A stretch of 64,000 nt of DNA from Paenibacillus sp. MAHUQ-63 (GTDB taxonomy: Bacteria; Bacillota; Bacilli; Paenibacillales; NBRC-103111), in NCBI RefSeq assembly GCF_028765165.1, contig NZ_JARADB010000002.1, positions 124,001 through 188,000 of the forward strand, written 5' to 3'. Below, one piece after another: positions 14,983-24,489 of this stretch. Each line of letters begins with the position of its first letter. Position 1 is the stretch's first letter. Made by a program: the position numbers and the translations under genes. Below the pieces are notes generated by a model. It saw nothing but the letters and a program-made list of their open reading frames with translations. It was not told the origin of the DNA and made no database searches.

Positions 14983-17298
14983 ATGGGCAACTGGTTGAAC
15001 GGCTGGAGACAATGGTTTAATTCGGGACGCGACGACCGCAGCGGCACCTATCTGCAGAGGCTGATTTGGGTAGGATGCTTATCGGTATGTCTGCCGATTA
15101 TGATTACAGGTCTGGTTTACTACCAGTTTTCTATGGAGCGGACTAAGGAAGAGATTATTGACGAGAGCCAATCCACGCTCTTAATGACCAAGGACAGGGC
15201 GGAGCGCTTGCTCCAAGGCATTGAAACGGACTCTCTGCAGTTGGCGGCGGATCCGCTCATGACGGATTTGTTCGCCGGCCGGATTACAGATATGCCGCTG
15301 ATCTGGCATTTGGATTTGGTCAATAAAATTACGCTGGTCAAGAATACGAATAATTTCATTAAAGAAATATATTTTTACAGCACGCTCGAAAGCGTCGTTC
15401 TTACGAATAATTACGGCTCCATGGAGCTGGAGCATTATAAATACAAAGCGGATATCGAGCAGCTCCTGAACGATGACAGTCTGACGAAGTGGACTTACTT
15501 GCCGTCGAGCTCCCAGGAAGGCTTGATCACCTTCGTCCGTAAGGTGCCCGTCGGCGCGAACAATCATGCTCAAGGCATTTTGGGATTGCAGGTAGACATT
15601 GGAGAGATCGTTCGCTTCCTTCCGGAGTCAACGGCTGTGATTCCTAAAGGGAAAGAACTGGTGTTTCTCAGTGCCTTGGGGCAGCCCCGACAGGGGGAGA
15701 AGCCCGCCAACTTGGAAGCATGGTCCGGCTACGAGACCATTGCCGCAGCGCAAGACAGCATCGGCAGCTTCTACGAAGCTTGGCAAGAGGGGAGGAAAGC
15801 GCACGTCTCCTACATCAAAAGCATGTTCGGCCGTACGTACGTCTCCGTCATTCCGGAAGACATCATTGCCGATAAATTGGCGTGGATTCGGGTACTGACG
15901 ATAGCGGCTCTCCTTTTTATCATCACACTTGCAGCGATGTTTACGTATTTAAGCACGAAGCGGGTGTACAGCCCGATCGAGCAATTAATTAAGCACAGCA
16001 GGTCTCTTGGAGCCGGCCGGATTCAAGGGAGCGAGAACGAGCTGGATTATATTCGGACCTGTCTGGACTACTTGAACAAGGAATCTCAGAGACTCGGCAA
16101 ATATATGGAGAAAGTACAGCCGACCTTGCGGGAACGGTGTCTCCAGCAGCTAGTTAATGGCGATTATATTCTCAGCGACGCACTGCTTCACGATTGTGAG
16201 ATGTACGGACTGACGGTGAAGGCGACCTACGGGGTTATGATTGTGGAAGTGGAGAACGCCATCAGGGAAACCCGTTTTCTGCCGAGCGACAAGCCGATTC
16301 TTGCATTTACGCTGGCGAATGTCATTCAGGAGATCATGGAGACGAATCCGGATCTGCAGGGCTACGTATTCCCTTATGAAGGAAGAGGCGTAGCGCTGAT
16401 TCGCTGGGACGATATGGAGGAGCAGGGCAATCTGCCGCAGCGGATGATCGCTTTCGCCCAAGCGGTGAGCGATTCGCTCCAGAGCTGCTTGTCCTTCGAA
16501 GTGTCCGTAGGCATCGGCCGCTGTTACTCGCATATTGCCGACGTCCCGGTATCGTACAAGGAAGCTGTCGTTGCGCTGCAATACCGGATCTATCAGGATA
16601 CGGCCTCGATTCTCTACATCGAGGATTTGGAGAGCTCGAAACCGCGCTCCGTTTTCCGCTACCCGAGGGAGCTGGAAGGAACAATCGTCGACTCGCTGTC
16701 CAAAGGGGAAACGAAGATGGCGGAGCAAGCGCTTGAGAAATTCACTAAGGCGCTACAGCAGTCGAAGTCGTACCATTTTATACACCAGAGCTATTCCGTT
16801 CTCCTGTCCGCTATTATTACTTCCTTAGAGAAGCAAGGCGGCAGCATTCTGGATATTCTGGAGCACAATCTGTTCGGACAGCTGGAGAGCAAGCGGACCT
16901 CGAGAGATATTATCGACTGGTTCACTGGAGTACTGTTTCCGCTGCATAAGCAATTGATAGAGGAATCGCTGAACGATAACGGGCAATCGGCAATCTCGCA
17001 GATCTGCCAGCATATTCGGGAACACTGCCGGGAGGATCTGACGCTGGTGCAGTGCGCCGAGCTGGTCGGGATGAGTCCGTCGTATGTCAGCCGGCTGTTC
17101 AAGAAGGAAATGGGGATCAACTTCCTCGACTTCGTCTTGGAATGCAAGGTGGAGGAGGTCAAGCGGCAGCTGCTGGAGACGGACCAGAGCATCAGCGAGA
17201 TCTCGTCCCTCATTGGCTATTCCGAGCGAAATCTCACCCGCATCTTCCAGCGCAAGGTCCAAATGACACCAAGTATGTTCCGTTCCGCATACAGGTGA
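14983..17298 (+). CDS. Membrane-anchored AraC-type regulator with extracytoplasmic sensor domain
   Basis: A 771-residue one-component regulator. Transmembrane segments lie at about residues 26-48 and 303-325, enclosing a roughly 255-residue outside domain of Cache type. A cytoplasmic linker follows, then an AraC helix-turn-helix in the last 100 residues (LTLVQCAELVGMSPSYVSRLFKKEMG, ending IGYSERNLTRIFQRKV). This design is common beside LplB/LplC importers in Paenibacillus, where the outside domain senses the substrate. ATG follows GGAGGGG. A terminator follows, and the importer it probably controls starts 1.6 kb downstream, after an IS91 remnant and repeats. Confidence 0.85.
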   Translation: MGNWLNGWRQWFNSGRDDRSGTYLQRLIWVGCLSVCLPIMITGLVYYQFSMERTKEEIIDESQSTLLMTKDRAERLLQGIETDSLQLAADPLMTDLFAGRITDMPLIWHLDLVNKITLVKNTNNFIKEIYFYSTLESVVLTNNYGSMELEHYKYKADIEQLLNDDSLTKWTYLPSSSQEGLITFVRKVPVGANNHAQGILGLQVDIGEIVRFLPESTAVIPKGKELVFLSALGQPRQGEKPANLEAWSGYETIAAAQDSIGSFYEAWQEGRKAHVSYIKSMFGRTYVSVIPEDIIADKLAWIRVLTIAALLFIITLAAMFTYLSTKRVYSPIEQLIKHSRSLGAGRIQGSENELDYIRTCLDYLNKESQRLGKYMEKVQPTLRERCLQQLVNGDYILSDALLHDCEMYGLTVKATYGVMIVEVENAIRETRFLPSDKPILAFTLANVIQEIMETNPDLQGYVFPYEGRGVALIRWDDMEEQGNLPQRMIAFAQAVSDSLQSCLSFEVSVGIGRCYSHIADVPVSYKEAVVALQYRIYQDTASILYIEDLESSKPRSVFRYPRELEGTIVDSLSKGETKMAEQALEKFTKALQQSKSYHFIHQSYSVLLSAIITSLEKQGGSILDILEHNLFGQLESKRTSRDIIDWFTGVLFPLHKQLIEESLNDNGQSAISQICQHIREHCREDLTLVQCAELVGMSPSYVSRLFKKEMGINFLDFVLECKVEEVKRQLLETDQSISEISSLIGYSERNLTRIFQRKVQMTPSMFRSAYR

Positions 17299-17303
17299 TT
17301 CTG

Positions 17304-17339
17304 ATCGAGGCTCGACATCAGTCGAGTCTCGATTTTTTT
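17304..17339 (+). terminator. Intrinsic terminator
   Basis: ATCGAGGCTCGAC (17304) pairs with GTCGAGTCTCGAT ending at 17333 with one mismatch, followed by a seven-base T run. Confidence 0.85.
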
Positions 17340-17380
17340 GTAATATGAGCGAAGCTTAACCCTTATTCCTGCGGGGAAAA

Positions 17381-17692
17381 GTGACGGTCGAGGAGTTTAT
17401 TGCAAGGGTCATACGTCACATACCTGATGAGAACTTTAAAACAATTCGGTACTACAGTGTGGATTCGCGGAAGCTAAAAAAGGTAAGTAAGAAGCCTGTT
17501 ACAGACTGGCAAAAAGAGGCGAGAAAATGGATTGTACGAGCACAAAGGCAGCAAAAACGCAGAAATTGGAGAGAACGAATTCATAGAACAACGGGAAAGG
17601 ATCCACTAGTCTGTCCAAAATGCGAATGTTATTATGATTACAAAGGTATTCGTGGGCATGAATACAAGTTTACCGATGTTCGTCAAACTTAA
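17381..17692 (+). pseudogene. IS91-family transposase, C-terminal remnant
   Basis: About 100 codons resembling the C-terminal end of Y2-type IS91/IS801-like transposases: VEEFIARVIRHIPDENFKTIRYY, then RKLKKVSKK, then a Cys pair in VCPKCECYYDYKG. Full transposases are about 400 residues with a zinc-binding N-terminus and HUH/Y2 catalytic core, all absent here. There is no convincing start codon or ribosome site. The remnant lies between a regulator gene and the importer operon it probably serves, next to a repeat cluster. It is not expected to be mobile. Confidence 0.65.
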
Positions 17693-17696
17693 AAGG

Positions 17697-17728
17697 CCGT
17701 CAGGGCGATATTCCCTGACGGTTTTTCT
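17697..17728 (+). terminator. Intrinsic terminator after the IS91 remnant
   Basis: CCGTCAGGG (17697-17705) pairs perfectly with CCCTGACGG (17713-17721), followed by TTTTTCTT. Confidence 0.85.
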
Positions 17729-18199
17729 TATGTTTTTTTCGATACTCGGCGGATAGTCGAAAATTTTATATGATTTATCGAATAGAATTACCACGATTCA
17801 TAGGAAAAGCGCAGATTGTATTCTATTTTTCATATAGAATTAGCGAATTTCGGTTCAGAGAGAGGAATATATGCGATTTTTCATATAGAATCCACGCAGA
17901 AGGTGAGCAGGGTCAGAGGACAATATATTACGCCCTGCGTGGCACTTGGATACGGTATGAACTCCGTGTGCATCGCCAAGTCGGACAGAATACAAGTGTT
18001 CTATCGATTTATAGCACAACTATGGCGACCGATTTGCGGCACTTTGTAACTAACAATTGCTCATGGCCTTGGATGAAGAGGGGGTTTCAATACTCCATTC
18101 CTCGGAATCCCGTTCCCCACGCTCCGTTACTCCTTAGGCCAGGATCACCTCCTGCCAACCACCTCATGGAACTAGGGATCTTCATATACAGTTACAGTG
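17729..18199. other. Non-coding stretch with few recognisable features
   Basis: Long frames run through this stretch but show no ribosome site, no recognisable family and mixed composition. Apart from the paired 15-base motif at 17826-17891, I see only a fragment near 18110 (CCACGCTCCG) that is repeated at 18420 in the repeat cluster. Confidence 0.5.
17826..17891 (+). repeat. Two copies of a 15-base direct repeat
   Basis: TTTTTCATATAGAAT occurs exactly at 17826-17840 and 17877-17891, 51 bases apart. The spacing matches that of the palindromic units further on, although the sequence differs. Confidence 0.6.
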
Positions 18200-18419
18200 C
18201 TGCACGTCGAAATCTCACCCGGAGCGCCGAATAAAAGGAAAAACTCCCGCTATTCCTATGCCGTATAGGCTTTTGGGGAGGAATAACGGGAATTACTCCC
18301 GTTAAAATAGCGAAGAACGCCCTTTTGCGGCCATTTTGCTCTGAATTAACAGGAGATTATCCAGTTATCCTACTCGCATCGGCTCTATTCAGTGGATTTA
18401 ACAGGAGAAAATCCCGTTA
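18200..18419 (+). repeat. Four-palindrome repeat, tandem copy 1
   Basis: A 220-base unit carrying four imperfect palindromes of the type TAACAGGAG...TCCCGTTA, starting near 18231, 18282, 18347 and 18399. The second is a clean hairpin: AACGGGA-ATTAC-TCCCGTT. Nearly identical to copy 2, 281 bases downstream (about five substitutions and one deletion). Confidence 0.85.
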
Positions 18420-18480
18420 CCCACGCTCCGTCGGTCAGGTTTGCCTCCTGCTGAACCAGGGTTCCTCGTATGCCACAGGG

Positions 18481-18699
18481 CTGCACGTCGAAATCTCACC
18501 TGGAGCGCAGAATAAAAGGAAAAACTCCCGCTATTCCTATGCCGTATAGGCTTTGGGGAGGAATAACAGGAATTACTCCCGTTAAAATGGCGAAGAACGC
18601 CCTTTTGCGGCCATTTTGCTCTGAATTAACAGGAGATTATACAGTTATCCTACTCGCATCGGCTCTATTCAGTGGATTTAACAGGAGAAAATCCCGTTA
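18481..18699 (+). repeat. Four-palindrome repeat, tandem copy 2
   Basis: A 219-base copy of the unit at 18200. The 61-base connector between the copies is also partly related to sequence before copy 1 (CCACGCTCCG), so the duplication was longer than the conserved core. Confidence 0.85.
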
Positions 18700-18737
18700 A
18701 AATGGCGAAGAATGCCTTCTTGCGGCCATTTTGTTCT
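18693..18737 (+). repeat. Partial third copy joined at a palindrome
   Basis: After palindrome 4 of copy 2 the sequence continues with the linker that normally follows palindrome 2 (AAAATGGCGAAGAA, then GCGGCCATTTTG). The join lies within the shared CCCGTTA, as expected from recombination between two palindromes. Confidence 0.75.
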
Positions 18738-18900
18738 CAGCGGGCAAGCTGCAGCGCACAAGACAGATTTTGACCTGTACAAGTTCGGGCCTGTCCAAAG
18801 CAAGGATTGTCGCTATGCTGCCGTTCCGCAGCGTCCTATGATGAGTTCACAGGGGCAATGTGGATCCCGAACTAACCGAAACCGAAAGAGGTGCTTAGCG

Positions 18901-19869
18901 ATGATAGAGTCTTCCAGAGCCCAACCCCGCCTGACGGCGGCGGCAGTTCCCAAGCAAGGCTATTGGTTCCGCCTGCGGGACCGCATGCTGCAGCATAAAT
19001 ACATCTATATGCTAGCGCTGCCAGGCATCCTTTATTTTATCCTGTTCAAGTTTGTGCCCTTGTGGGGATTGCTGCTTGCCTTTAAGGATTACAATCCGTA
19101 CAGCGGTTTCTGGGGCAGCGAATGGGTTGGGCTGAATCATTTCATCCAGCTCTTTGGTGACAGCAATTTCTATGTGATGTTGAGGAACACATTCGCGATC
19201 AATATTTTCGGTCTTGTCTTCATGTTTCCGCTGCCGATAATATTGGCCCTGATGCTCAATGAAGTGCGGCACGAGACCTTTAAGCGGATAAATCAGTCCA
19301 TCGTATATCTGCCTCATTTTCTGTCCTGGGTCGTCGTAGCCAGCATGACGTTCTTCATTCTCTCGACGGATGTCGGCATCATTAACAAGCTGATCACGGA
19401 GTCCGGCGGCGAGAGCATTGCGTTCTTATCGAACCCGAACTACTTCTGGTGGTTAATCACGGCGCAAAACATGTGGAAAGAAGCAGGCTGGGGGACGATC
19501 ATTTTCTTGGCTGCCATGGCGGGAGTCGATCCGCAGCGCTATGAGGCGGCCGTCGTAGACGGAGCGAGCCGGTGGAGACAGATTTGGCACGTTACGCTGC
19601 CGGCCATCCGCCCAACGATCCTGATCCTGCTTATTCTGCGGCTCGGACAAATGGCGGACGTAGGCTTCGAGCAGATTCTGCTCATGATCAATCCGCTCGT
19701 CATCTCCATGGCGGAGGTATTCGATACGTATGCGTATACCCAAGGGATACTCAAGGGGCAGATCAGCGCCGGGGTTACGGTAGGCATGTTCAAGGGCGTG
19801 GTCGGGTTCGTACTGGTCATGAGCTCCAACTATATCGTGAAAAAACTCGGACACGATGGAATCTATTAA
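18901..19869 (+). CDS. ABC sugar importer permease, LplB-type
   Basis: A 322-residue inner membrane subunit with six predicted segments. The ATPase-contact EAA loop is YEAAVVDGASRWRQIWHVTLP. The N-terminus (YIYMLALPGILYFILFKFVPLWGLLLAFKDYNP) is typical of LplB/YtcP-like permeases for oligosaccharides. The frame is open from 18712 through repeat DNA, but ATG 18901 has AAAGAGGTG upstream and gives the family length. It begins an operon of two permeases, two GHL6 proteins and a binding protein. No ATPase gene is present. Confidence 0.88.
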   Translation: MIESSRAQPRLTAAAVPKQGYWFRLRDRMLQHKYIYMLALPGILYFILFKFVPLWGLLLAFKDYNPYSGFWGSEWVGLNHFIQLFGDSNFYVMLRNTFAINIFGLVFMFPLPIILALMLNEVRHETFKRINQSIVYLPHFLSWVVVASMTFFILSTDVGIINKLITESGGESIAFLSNPNYFWWLITAQNMWKEAGWGTIIFLAAMAGVDPQRYEAAVVDGASRWRQIWHVTLPAIRPTILILLILRLGQMADVGFEQILLMINPLVISMAEVFDTYAYTQGILKGQISAGVTVGMFKGVVGFVLVMSSNYIVKKLGHDGIY

Positions 19870-19884
19870 CAAGGAGGAGCTGAT

Positions 19885-20763
19885 ATGAGCTTTATTGCAC
19901 GAAAAAAGAAGCTGGAGCTGTTCGACTATGTCAACTACACGCTCCTTGCCTTGATTTCACTAATATGCGTATTCCCGTTTTTCTACGTATTCAGCGTTTC
20001 ATTCACAGATCCGGAGGCTTATGTGCCGTTAGAATTTTATATATTCCCGGAGAAGTGGTCACTGTCCGCCTACAAATACATTTTGTCGACCGACAGCTTC
20101 CTGAATGCGCTGAAGAGCACGACATTTATTACCATCGTCGGTACCGTTTTGAACCTGGCGGTCTCGTTCTCTCTCGCTTATGCACTGACCAAGAAAGCGT
20201 TGCCTGGCCGCGGACTGATGCTGAGCGGGGTCATCTTCACGCTCGTGTTCAGTGCGGGAATCGTCCCGAGCTACTTGTTGATCAAACAACTGGGCATGCT
20301 GAATTCCTACTCGGCGCTGATCTGGCCGTCGCTGACGAATGCGTGGAGCTTGCTGGTCATCAAAAGCTTCATGGACTCGCTTCCTACCGAGCTTGAGGAT
20401 GCGGCCAAGATCGACGGCTGCTCCGACCTGGGAGTGTTCCTGCGCATTGTGATTCCATTATCCCTGCCGGCTATTGCGGCTTTCACTTTGTTTTTCGCCG
20501 TTTCTCATTGGAATACTTATTTCAACGCACTCATTTACATTTCCGATTCGAAGAAATGGACCTTGCAGGTGCTCATTAAGACGCTCGTAATCGATTCAGA
20601 CACCATCGGCGTCGGGCAATCCGGGGGGGATGACAGGCTGGTGCCGCAAGAGACGATCCGCATGGCCTCGATCATGTTGGCGATGGCGCCGATTCTGGTT
20701 GTGTATCCGTTCCTGCAAAAGCATTTTGCCAAGGGAGTGATGCTGGGCTCGGTTAAGGGGTAG
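19885..20763 (+). CDS. ABC sugar importer permease, LplC/YtcP-type
   Basis: A 292-residue partner permease. The EAA loop is LEDAAKIDGCSDLGVFLRIVIPLSLP, and the C-terminus KHFAKGVMLGSVKG is the usual end of this family. It starts 15 bases after the first permease, with AAGGAGG before the ATG. It pairs with the permease at 18901 to form the membrane channel for the substrate delivered by the lipoprotein at 22945. Confidence 0.9.
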   Translation: MSFIARKKKLELFDYVNYTLLALISLICVFPFFYVFSVSFTDPEAYVPLEFYIFPEKWSLSAYKYILSTDSFLNALKSTTFITIVGTVLNLAVSFSLAYALTKKALPGRGLMLSGVIFTLVFSAGIVPSYLLIKQLGMLNSYSALIWPSLTNAWSLLVIKSFMDSLPTELEDAAKIDGCSDLGVFLRIVIPLSLPAIAAFTLFFAVSHWNTYFNALIYISDSKKWTLQVLIKTLVIDSDTIGVGQSGGDDRLVPQETIRMASIMLAMAPILVVYPFLQKHFAKGVMLGSVKG

Positions 20764-20835
20764 TGTACGTCCGAAACTCAAATACAGCGGTTACCGGTTC
20801 AGGCATGCTGACGTGACCCAATTCAGGAGGAAGCT

Positions 20836-22866
20836 ATGAGTGTAGATCGCAAGGAATGGTGGCAAAGGCCGCTGCGCGTTATCCAACCGAACCTGCAGGT
20901 GCGGGATACCAGGTTGATAGATCCGGAACAGCTGGCAGAGCAGATGAAGAGCATGGGAGCGAACACGATTGTTTTTAATGTTGGAGGCATCTATGCCTGG
21001 TACCCGACACAAGTGCCTTTCCATACGGTAAATGAGCATTTGCCCGCCACGTTCGACCTGCTTCAAGCGGTGATCGCGGAGTGCCATAAGCGGGATATTC
21101 GCTTCGTTGCCCGGTTCGACTTCAGTAAGACCGAGGATTCGGCTTACCTGAGCCATCCCGAATGGTTCGCGCGTCAAGCCAGCGGTGAGCCGCTGACCGT
21201 CGGGGCTATGAGGCCGGGCAATTGGTCGCTGTTGATGTCGACTTGCATTAACAGCGCTTACCGCAGCGAAGCGGTGGCCATCCCTGTGCTGGACGAGGTA
21301 CTGAGGGGTTATGACGTGGACGGCATATTCTTTAATGCGCCGGGGTATGTGACTTGCTATTGCGACGGCTGCCGCAGGAAGTACCGGTCCGTCTACGGCA
21401 GAGAACTGCCGCAGGACGCCAAGGAGTTCGCTCCCGAGTGGGCATCGACCTGCATGAGAGACAACATGGACCGTTTGTATGCCTTCATGAAGGCGACCCG
21501 CCCGGAGGTCCCGATGATCCTGTACTATAACTTGTACAAGGACAATTTATTTGACCGTGCGCAAACGACGGATATGCTCTGTACGGAGCCGCAGGACATC
21601 TTGTCGCTCGGGCATCGACACATCCCCGAGTTCTGGAAGCCCGCGCTGAGCATCAAGCTGGGCCGGTCGCTGCCTGAACGCCCGGCACCGTTCGGCATCG
21701 TGCACTCCAGCCCGGGGATGGATTGGCGCCATACGGGGTTGCCTCCGGCCGAATACCGCTTCTGGCTGTCGCAAATTCCGGCTCATGGCGGAAGCATCTG
21801 GCATTCGCTCACGGGCATTCCGGAAACGATTACGGACAAGCGCATTCTGGAGGTTGTAACCGAGTTCAATCGGAACGCGGCCAAGGTAGAGTCCTACATG
21901 GAAGACGCGCAAACGGTAGCGCAGGTGGCTCTAATGTGGACGGCCGATGCTTCGGCAGAGGGCTGGGCCGACGGGCTGATCGCCCGGCAAATCTTATTCG
22001 ATGTGCTGCTGCAGGAGCAGGCGACGCCGGAGAGACTGCTGCAGTACAAGGCGCTCGTGATTCCCGAGGGCATGACCTATACGGAGGAATTCCTTGGGGC
22101 AGTCACGGCTTATGTGCAGGCAGGAGGCCATATTCTCGTCGAGGGGGCGATCCCGGAGCGGAAGGAGCTGCAGTCCCTGCTGGGCATATCGCAGGAGATG
22201 CACAGCAGCGAATATTTGAAGGCATCGTATTTAAGATTCGAAGGCGCAGGCAATCCGCTGCAGAAGGGCTTGGAGCAAACGGAGCTCATCGCGCACCGGG
22301 GCAAGGTCGTATACACCCGGCCTGCAGACGCGGGGACCGAGGTATTGGCGACGCTGGTGCCGCCGTTCTCGCCGATGGAAAGCGTAGGCGCGCCGCCGGA
22401 GCGGGCGTCGCTGGCTGTCAGCCACACCGACATTCCGCTTGCGCTGCTAGCCGCCTCCGGTCAAGGCCGAGCCTTGTACTTCCCGTTCTCGCTCAGCCAT
22501 CTCATCAATGAGTTCAAGCTGGATGAGCATTACCAGCTGCTGGCGAATAGCATCGATTTGGCGCTAGGCGAGGAGAAGCTGCTGGAGACGAGCCACTATC
22601 AAGGGCTACAGGTGACGGCGTTCAAGAAGGACGACAACCTGCTTGTCCATCTGGTCAACGGGGCCGGCAGACGGCCGCTTTCGACCCACCTGCCCCTATA
22701 TGGCATTCACGCGAAGCTGCGGTTGAACGGCAGGAGCGTCAAGTCGGTGAGGCCGCTGATCGGGGAAGAACCTCTGGAATATTCCGTGAGCGAGGGAATG
22801 CTTCATGTGAGAGTGCCGGAGCTGCAGATCTGGGAATGCTTGCTCATCGAAACAAGCGAATCGTGA
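20836..22866 (+). CDS. GHL6-type glycoside hydrolase-like protein (paralogue 1)
   Basis: A 676-residue protein without a signal peptide, so it acts on imported sugar in the cytosol. Residues 1-340 form a TIM-barrel of the GHL6 (GH42-like) type, with RFVARFDFSK at about 90-98, VDGIFFN at 161-167 and a Cys cluster CYCDGC at 174-179. Residues from about 375 to 560 resemble the beta-galactosidase trimerisation domain (ALVIPEGMTYTEEF, YVQAGGHILVEG). A small beta domain ends the protein. This architecture resembles that of GH42/GH151-like enzymes; the substrate is unproven. A paralogue lies at 24547, on the other side of the binding-protein gene. Confidence 0.75.
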   Translation: MSVDRKEWWQRPLRVIQPNLQVRDTRLIDPEQLAEQMKSMGANTIVFNVGGIYAWYPTQVPFHTVNEHLPATFDLLQAVIAECHKRDIRFVARFDFSKTEDSAYLSHPEWFARQASGEPLTVGAMRPGNWSLLMSTCINSAYRSEAVAIPVLDEVLRGYDVDGIFFNAPGYVTCYCDGCRRKYRSVYGRELPQDAKEFAPEWASTCMRDNMDRLYAFMKATRPEVPMILYYNLYKDNLFDRAQTTDMLCTEPQDILSLGHRHIPEFWKPALSIKLGRSLPERPAPFGIVHSSPGMDWRHTGLPPAEYRFWLSQIPAHGGSIWHSLTGIPETITDKRILEVVTEFNRNAAKVESYMEDAQTVAQVALMWTADASAEGWADGLIARQILFDVLLQEQATPERLLQYKALVIPEGMTYTEEFLGAVTAYVQAGGHILVEGAIPERKELQSLLGISQEMHSSEYLKASYLRFEGAGNPLQKGLEQTELIAHRGKVVYTRPADAGTEVLATLVPPFSPMESVGAPPERASLAVSHTDIPLALLAASGQGRALYFPFSLSHLINEFKLDEHYQLLANSIDLALGEEKLLETSHYQGLQVTAFKKDDNLLVHLVNGAGRRPLSTHLPLYGIHAKLRLNGRSVKSVRPLIGEEPLEYSVSEGMLHVRVPELQIWECLLIETSES

Positions 22867-22944
22867 TATGATCATGGGTAATAGTGTATCCACATCCACA
22901 TGTACGAGTATGGACCTACAACAATCCTTAAGGGGGATGTAAAT

Positions 22945-24474
22945 ATGAAAGCACACAAGAAAAGTACGGCAGCCCTATCCTGTCTCGTGGCCTTATCTTT
23001 ATTGGCGGGCTGTTCGGGAGCGAACGAAGCCGCTAACTCCGGAAAGACAAGCGGGACGAAGACTGATAACGGGCCGCTTACGATCAAAATTTTCGCCGGC
23101 TTGTATAACGAAGTGCCGGATATGAACAATGCCTATTGGACCGAGTGGCAGAAGCGCACGAACACGAAGCTTGACATCGAATGGGTCCCGGACGGCGATT
23201 TGAAGACGAAAGCGGATCTGCTGTTCGCCTCTGCGGACCTTCCCGAGGTGGTCGCCTCCCCGGATTCTACATGGCCGACCCTGCGCAGCGCGATCAAGAA
23301 CGGCGCCTTCTGGGATCTGACTCCCTTCCTTGGGGATCTCAGCGAATATCCCAATCTGAAGAAGAATATGGCGCCGGACTGGCAGAAGTACTTATCCGTT
23401 GACGGCAAAATCTATGCCGTTCCGCGCTCCCGTTCCCGAATCGACAACGGCATCAAGATCCGCAAGGATTGGCTGGATAAGCTGAATATTCCTGTACCGA
23501 CGACACTGGATGAGTATGCCGCCGCTCTGAAGAAGCTGATCGACAGCGACCCGGACGGCAACGGCAAGAAGGATACGCTGGGACTGATCGGCCATGGCGT
23601 TATCATCAGCGACGGTGACGATGCGTTTGCCGCCGGCTTCGGAGCTCTGGAGCCGACCTACAATAGCGAGGGCGGAATGATCGATAAGCGGCTGACTCCG
23701 CAGTATACGGAGATGGTAAACTGGTTCCGCGGCTTGTATACGGACGGTGTGCTTTCCAAGGAGTTCGCGGTCATGAAGAAGACGCAGGCGGAGGAGCTGT
23801 ATAAGACCGGACGTGCGGCCTCCTACGCGCGAAGCGTATGGTGGGATAAGGAGTGGGAGGATTCGATCAGCAAGACGCAGCCGAACCCGAAGATTCTTAA
23901 CCTGACCCTGAAGGGACCGAAGGACAATGCGATCGTTCTGTCGACAGGGGTATCCGGCGGCTACTATATCAGCAAGAAGGTGCCGGAAGCTAAAGTGAAG
24001 CAGCTGCTGAAATATTTTGACTTTACGGCTTCCGAGGAAATGACGGACTTTGGCTATTACGGCATCGAGGGCGTTCACCATAAGGTCGTCGGCGGGCAGA
24101 AGGTATTGACGGATCAGGGCGTGAAGGAAGTCAACACGACAAGCAAGGGCGCCGGTGTTCTGGCCTATGCGAAGTGGGGCAAGGTAGAAAGTGCGTCTGG
24201 GGACAAGGCGTACAACGATGCGAAGAAGAAGGAAGTCGAGCAGTACGATACGATCGGCAAGGTTGATCCGTTCCGCTACGTATACTCTCCGACCTTCAAC
24301 AACATTTGGCCGAAGTACGAGAGCGAGTTTAAATCCATGGTGACGAAGGCGATCGTAGGCCAAATCTCTATGGACGAGTACAAAATGTATATCGAGAAGC
24401 TGAATAATATGCCGGAGATGAAGAAAGCGTTCTTGGAAAATACCGAGGCTTACAAGGAATTCCACAAGAAATAA
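22945..24474 (+). CDS. ABC sugar importer extracellular binding lipoprotein, LplA-type
   Basis: A 509-residue substrate-binding lipoprotein. The signal peptide ends in lipobox LLAGC with Cys23, followed by a Ser/Gly/Asn-rich tether. The body has family features of large LplA-like proteins, including the DxDGNGxxDT-type loop SDPDGNGKKDTLGL that resembles a calcium-binding site. ATG 22945 has AAGGGGG eight to nine bases upstream. It delivers substrate to the permeases at 18901 and 19885. An intercistronic hairpin follows it, which may stabilise this part of the mRNA. Confidence 0.88.
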   Translation: MKAHKKSTAALSCLVALSLLAGCSGANEAANSGKTSGTKTDNGPLTIKIFAGLYNEVPDMNNAYWTEWQKRTNTKLDIEWVPDGDLKTKADLLFASADLPEVVASPDSTWPTLRSAIKNGAFWDLTPFLGDLSEYPNLKKNMAPDWQKYLSVDGKIYAVPRSRSRIDNGIKIRKDWLDKLNIPVPTTLDEYAAALKKLIDSDPDGNGKKDTLGLIGHGVIISDGDDAFAAGFGALEPTYNSEGGMIDKRLTPQYTEMVNWFRGLYTDGVLSKEFAVMKKTQAEELYKTGRAASYARSVWWDKEWEDSISKTQPNPKILNLTLKGPKDNAIVLSTGVSGGYYISKKVPEAKVKQLLKYFDFTASEEMTDFGYYGIEGVHHKVVGGQKVLTDQGVKEVNTTSKGAGVLAYAKWGKVESASGDKAYNDAKKKEVEQYDTIGKVDPFRYVYSPTFNNIWPKYESEFKSMVTKAIVGQISMDEYKMYIEKLNNMPEMKKAFLENTEAYKEFHKK

Positions 24475-24489
24475 GCGGCAAAGCAGAAG

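Noticed and set aside
17770..18234. Plus-strand frame of 154 codons in the intergenic region
   Set aside because: No ribosome site or start context, low-complexity translated repeats, no family resemblance.
18325..18700. Short frames encoding nearly identical peptides
   Set aside because: They are translations of the tandem DNA repeat; the frame is shifted between copies by the single-base deletion.
18200..18740. Regularly spaced palindromic repeats resembling a CRISPR array
   Set aside because: The palindromes are imperfect and differ from each other, the sequences between them are conserved between copies rather than unique, and no cas gene is nearby.
23392..24465. Minus-strand frame of 357 codons opposite a binding-protein gene
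   Set aside because: Shadow of the lipoprotein gene on the plus strand, no ribosome site and no domain.
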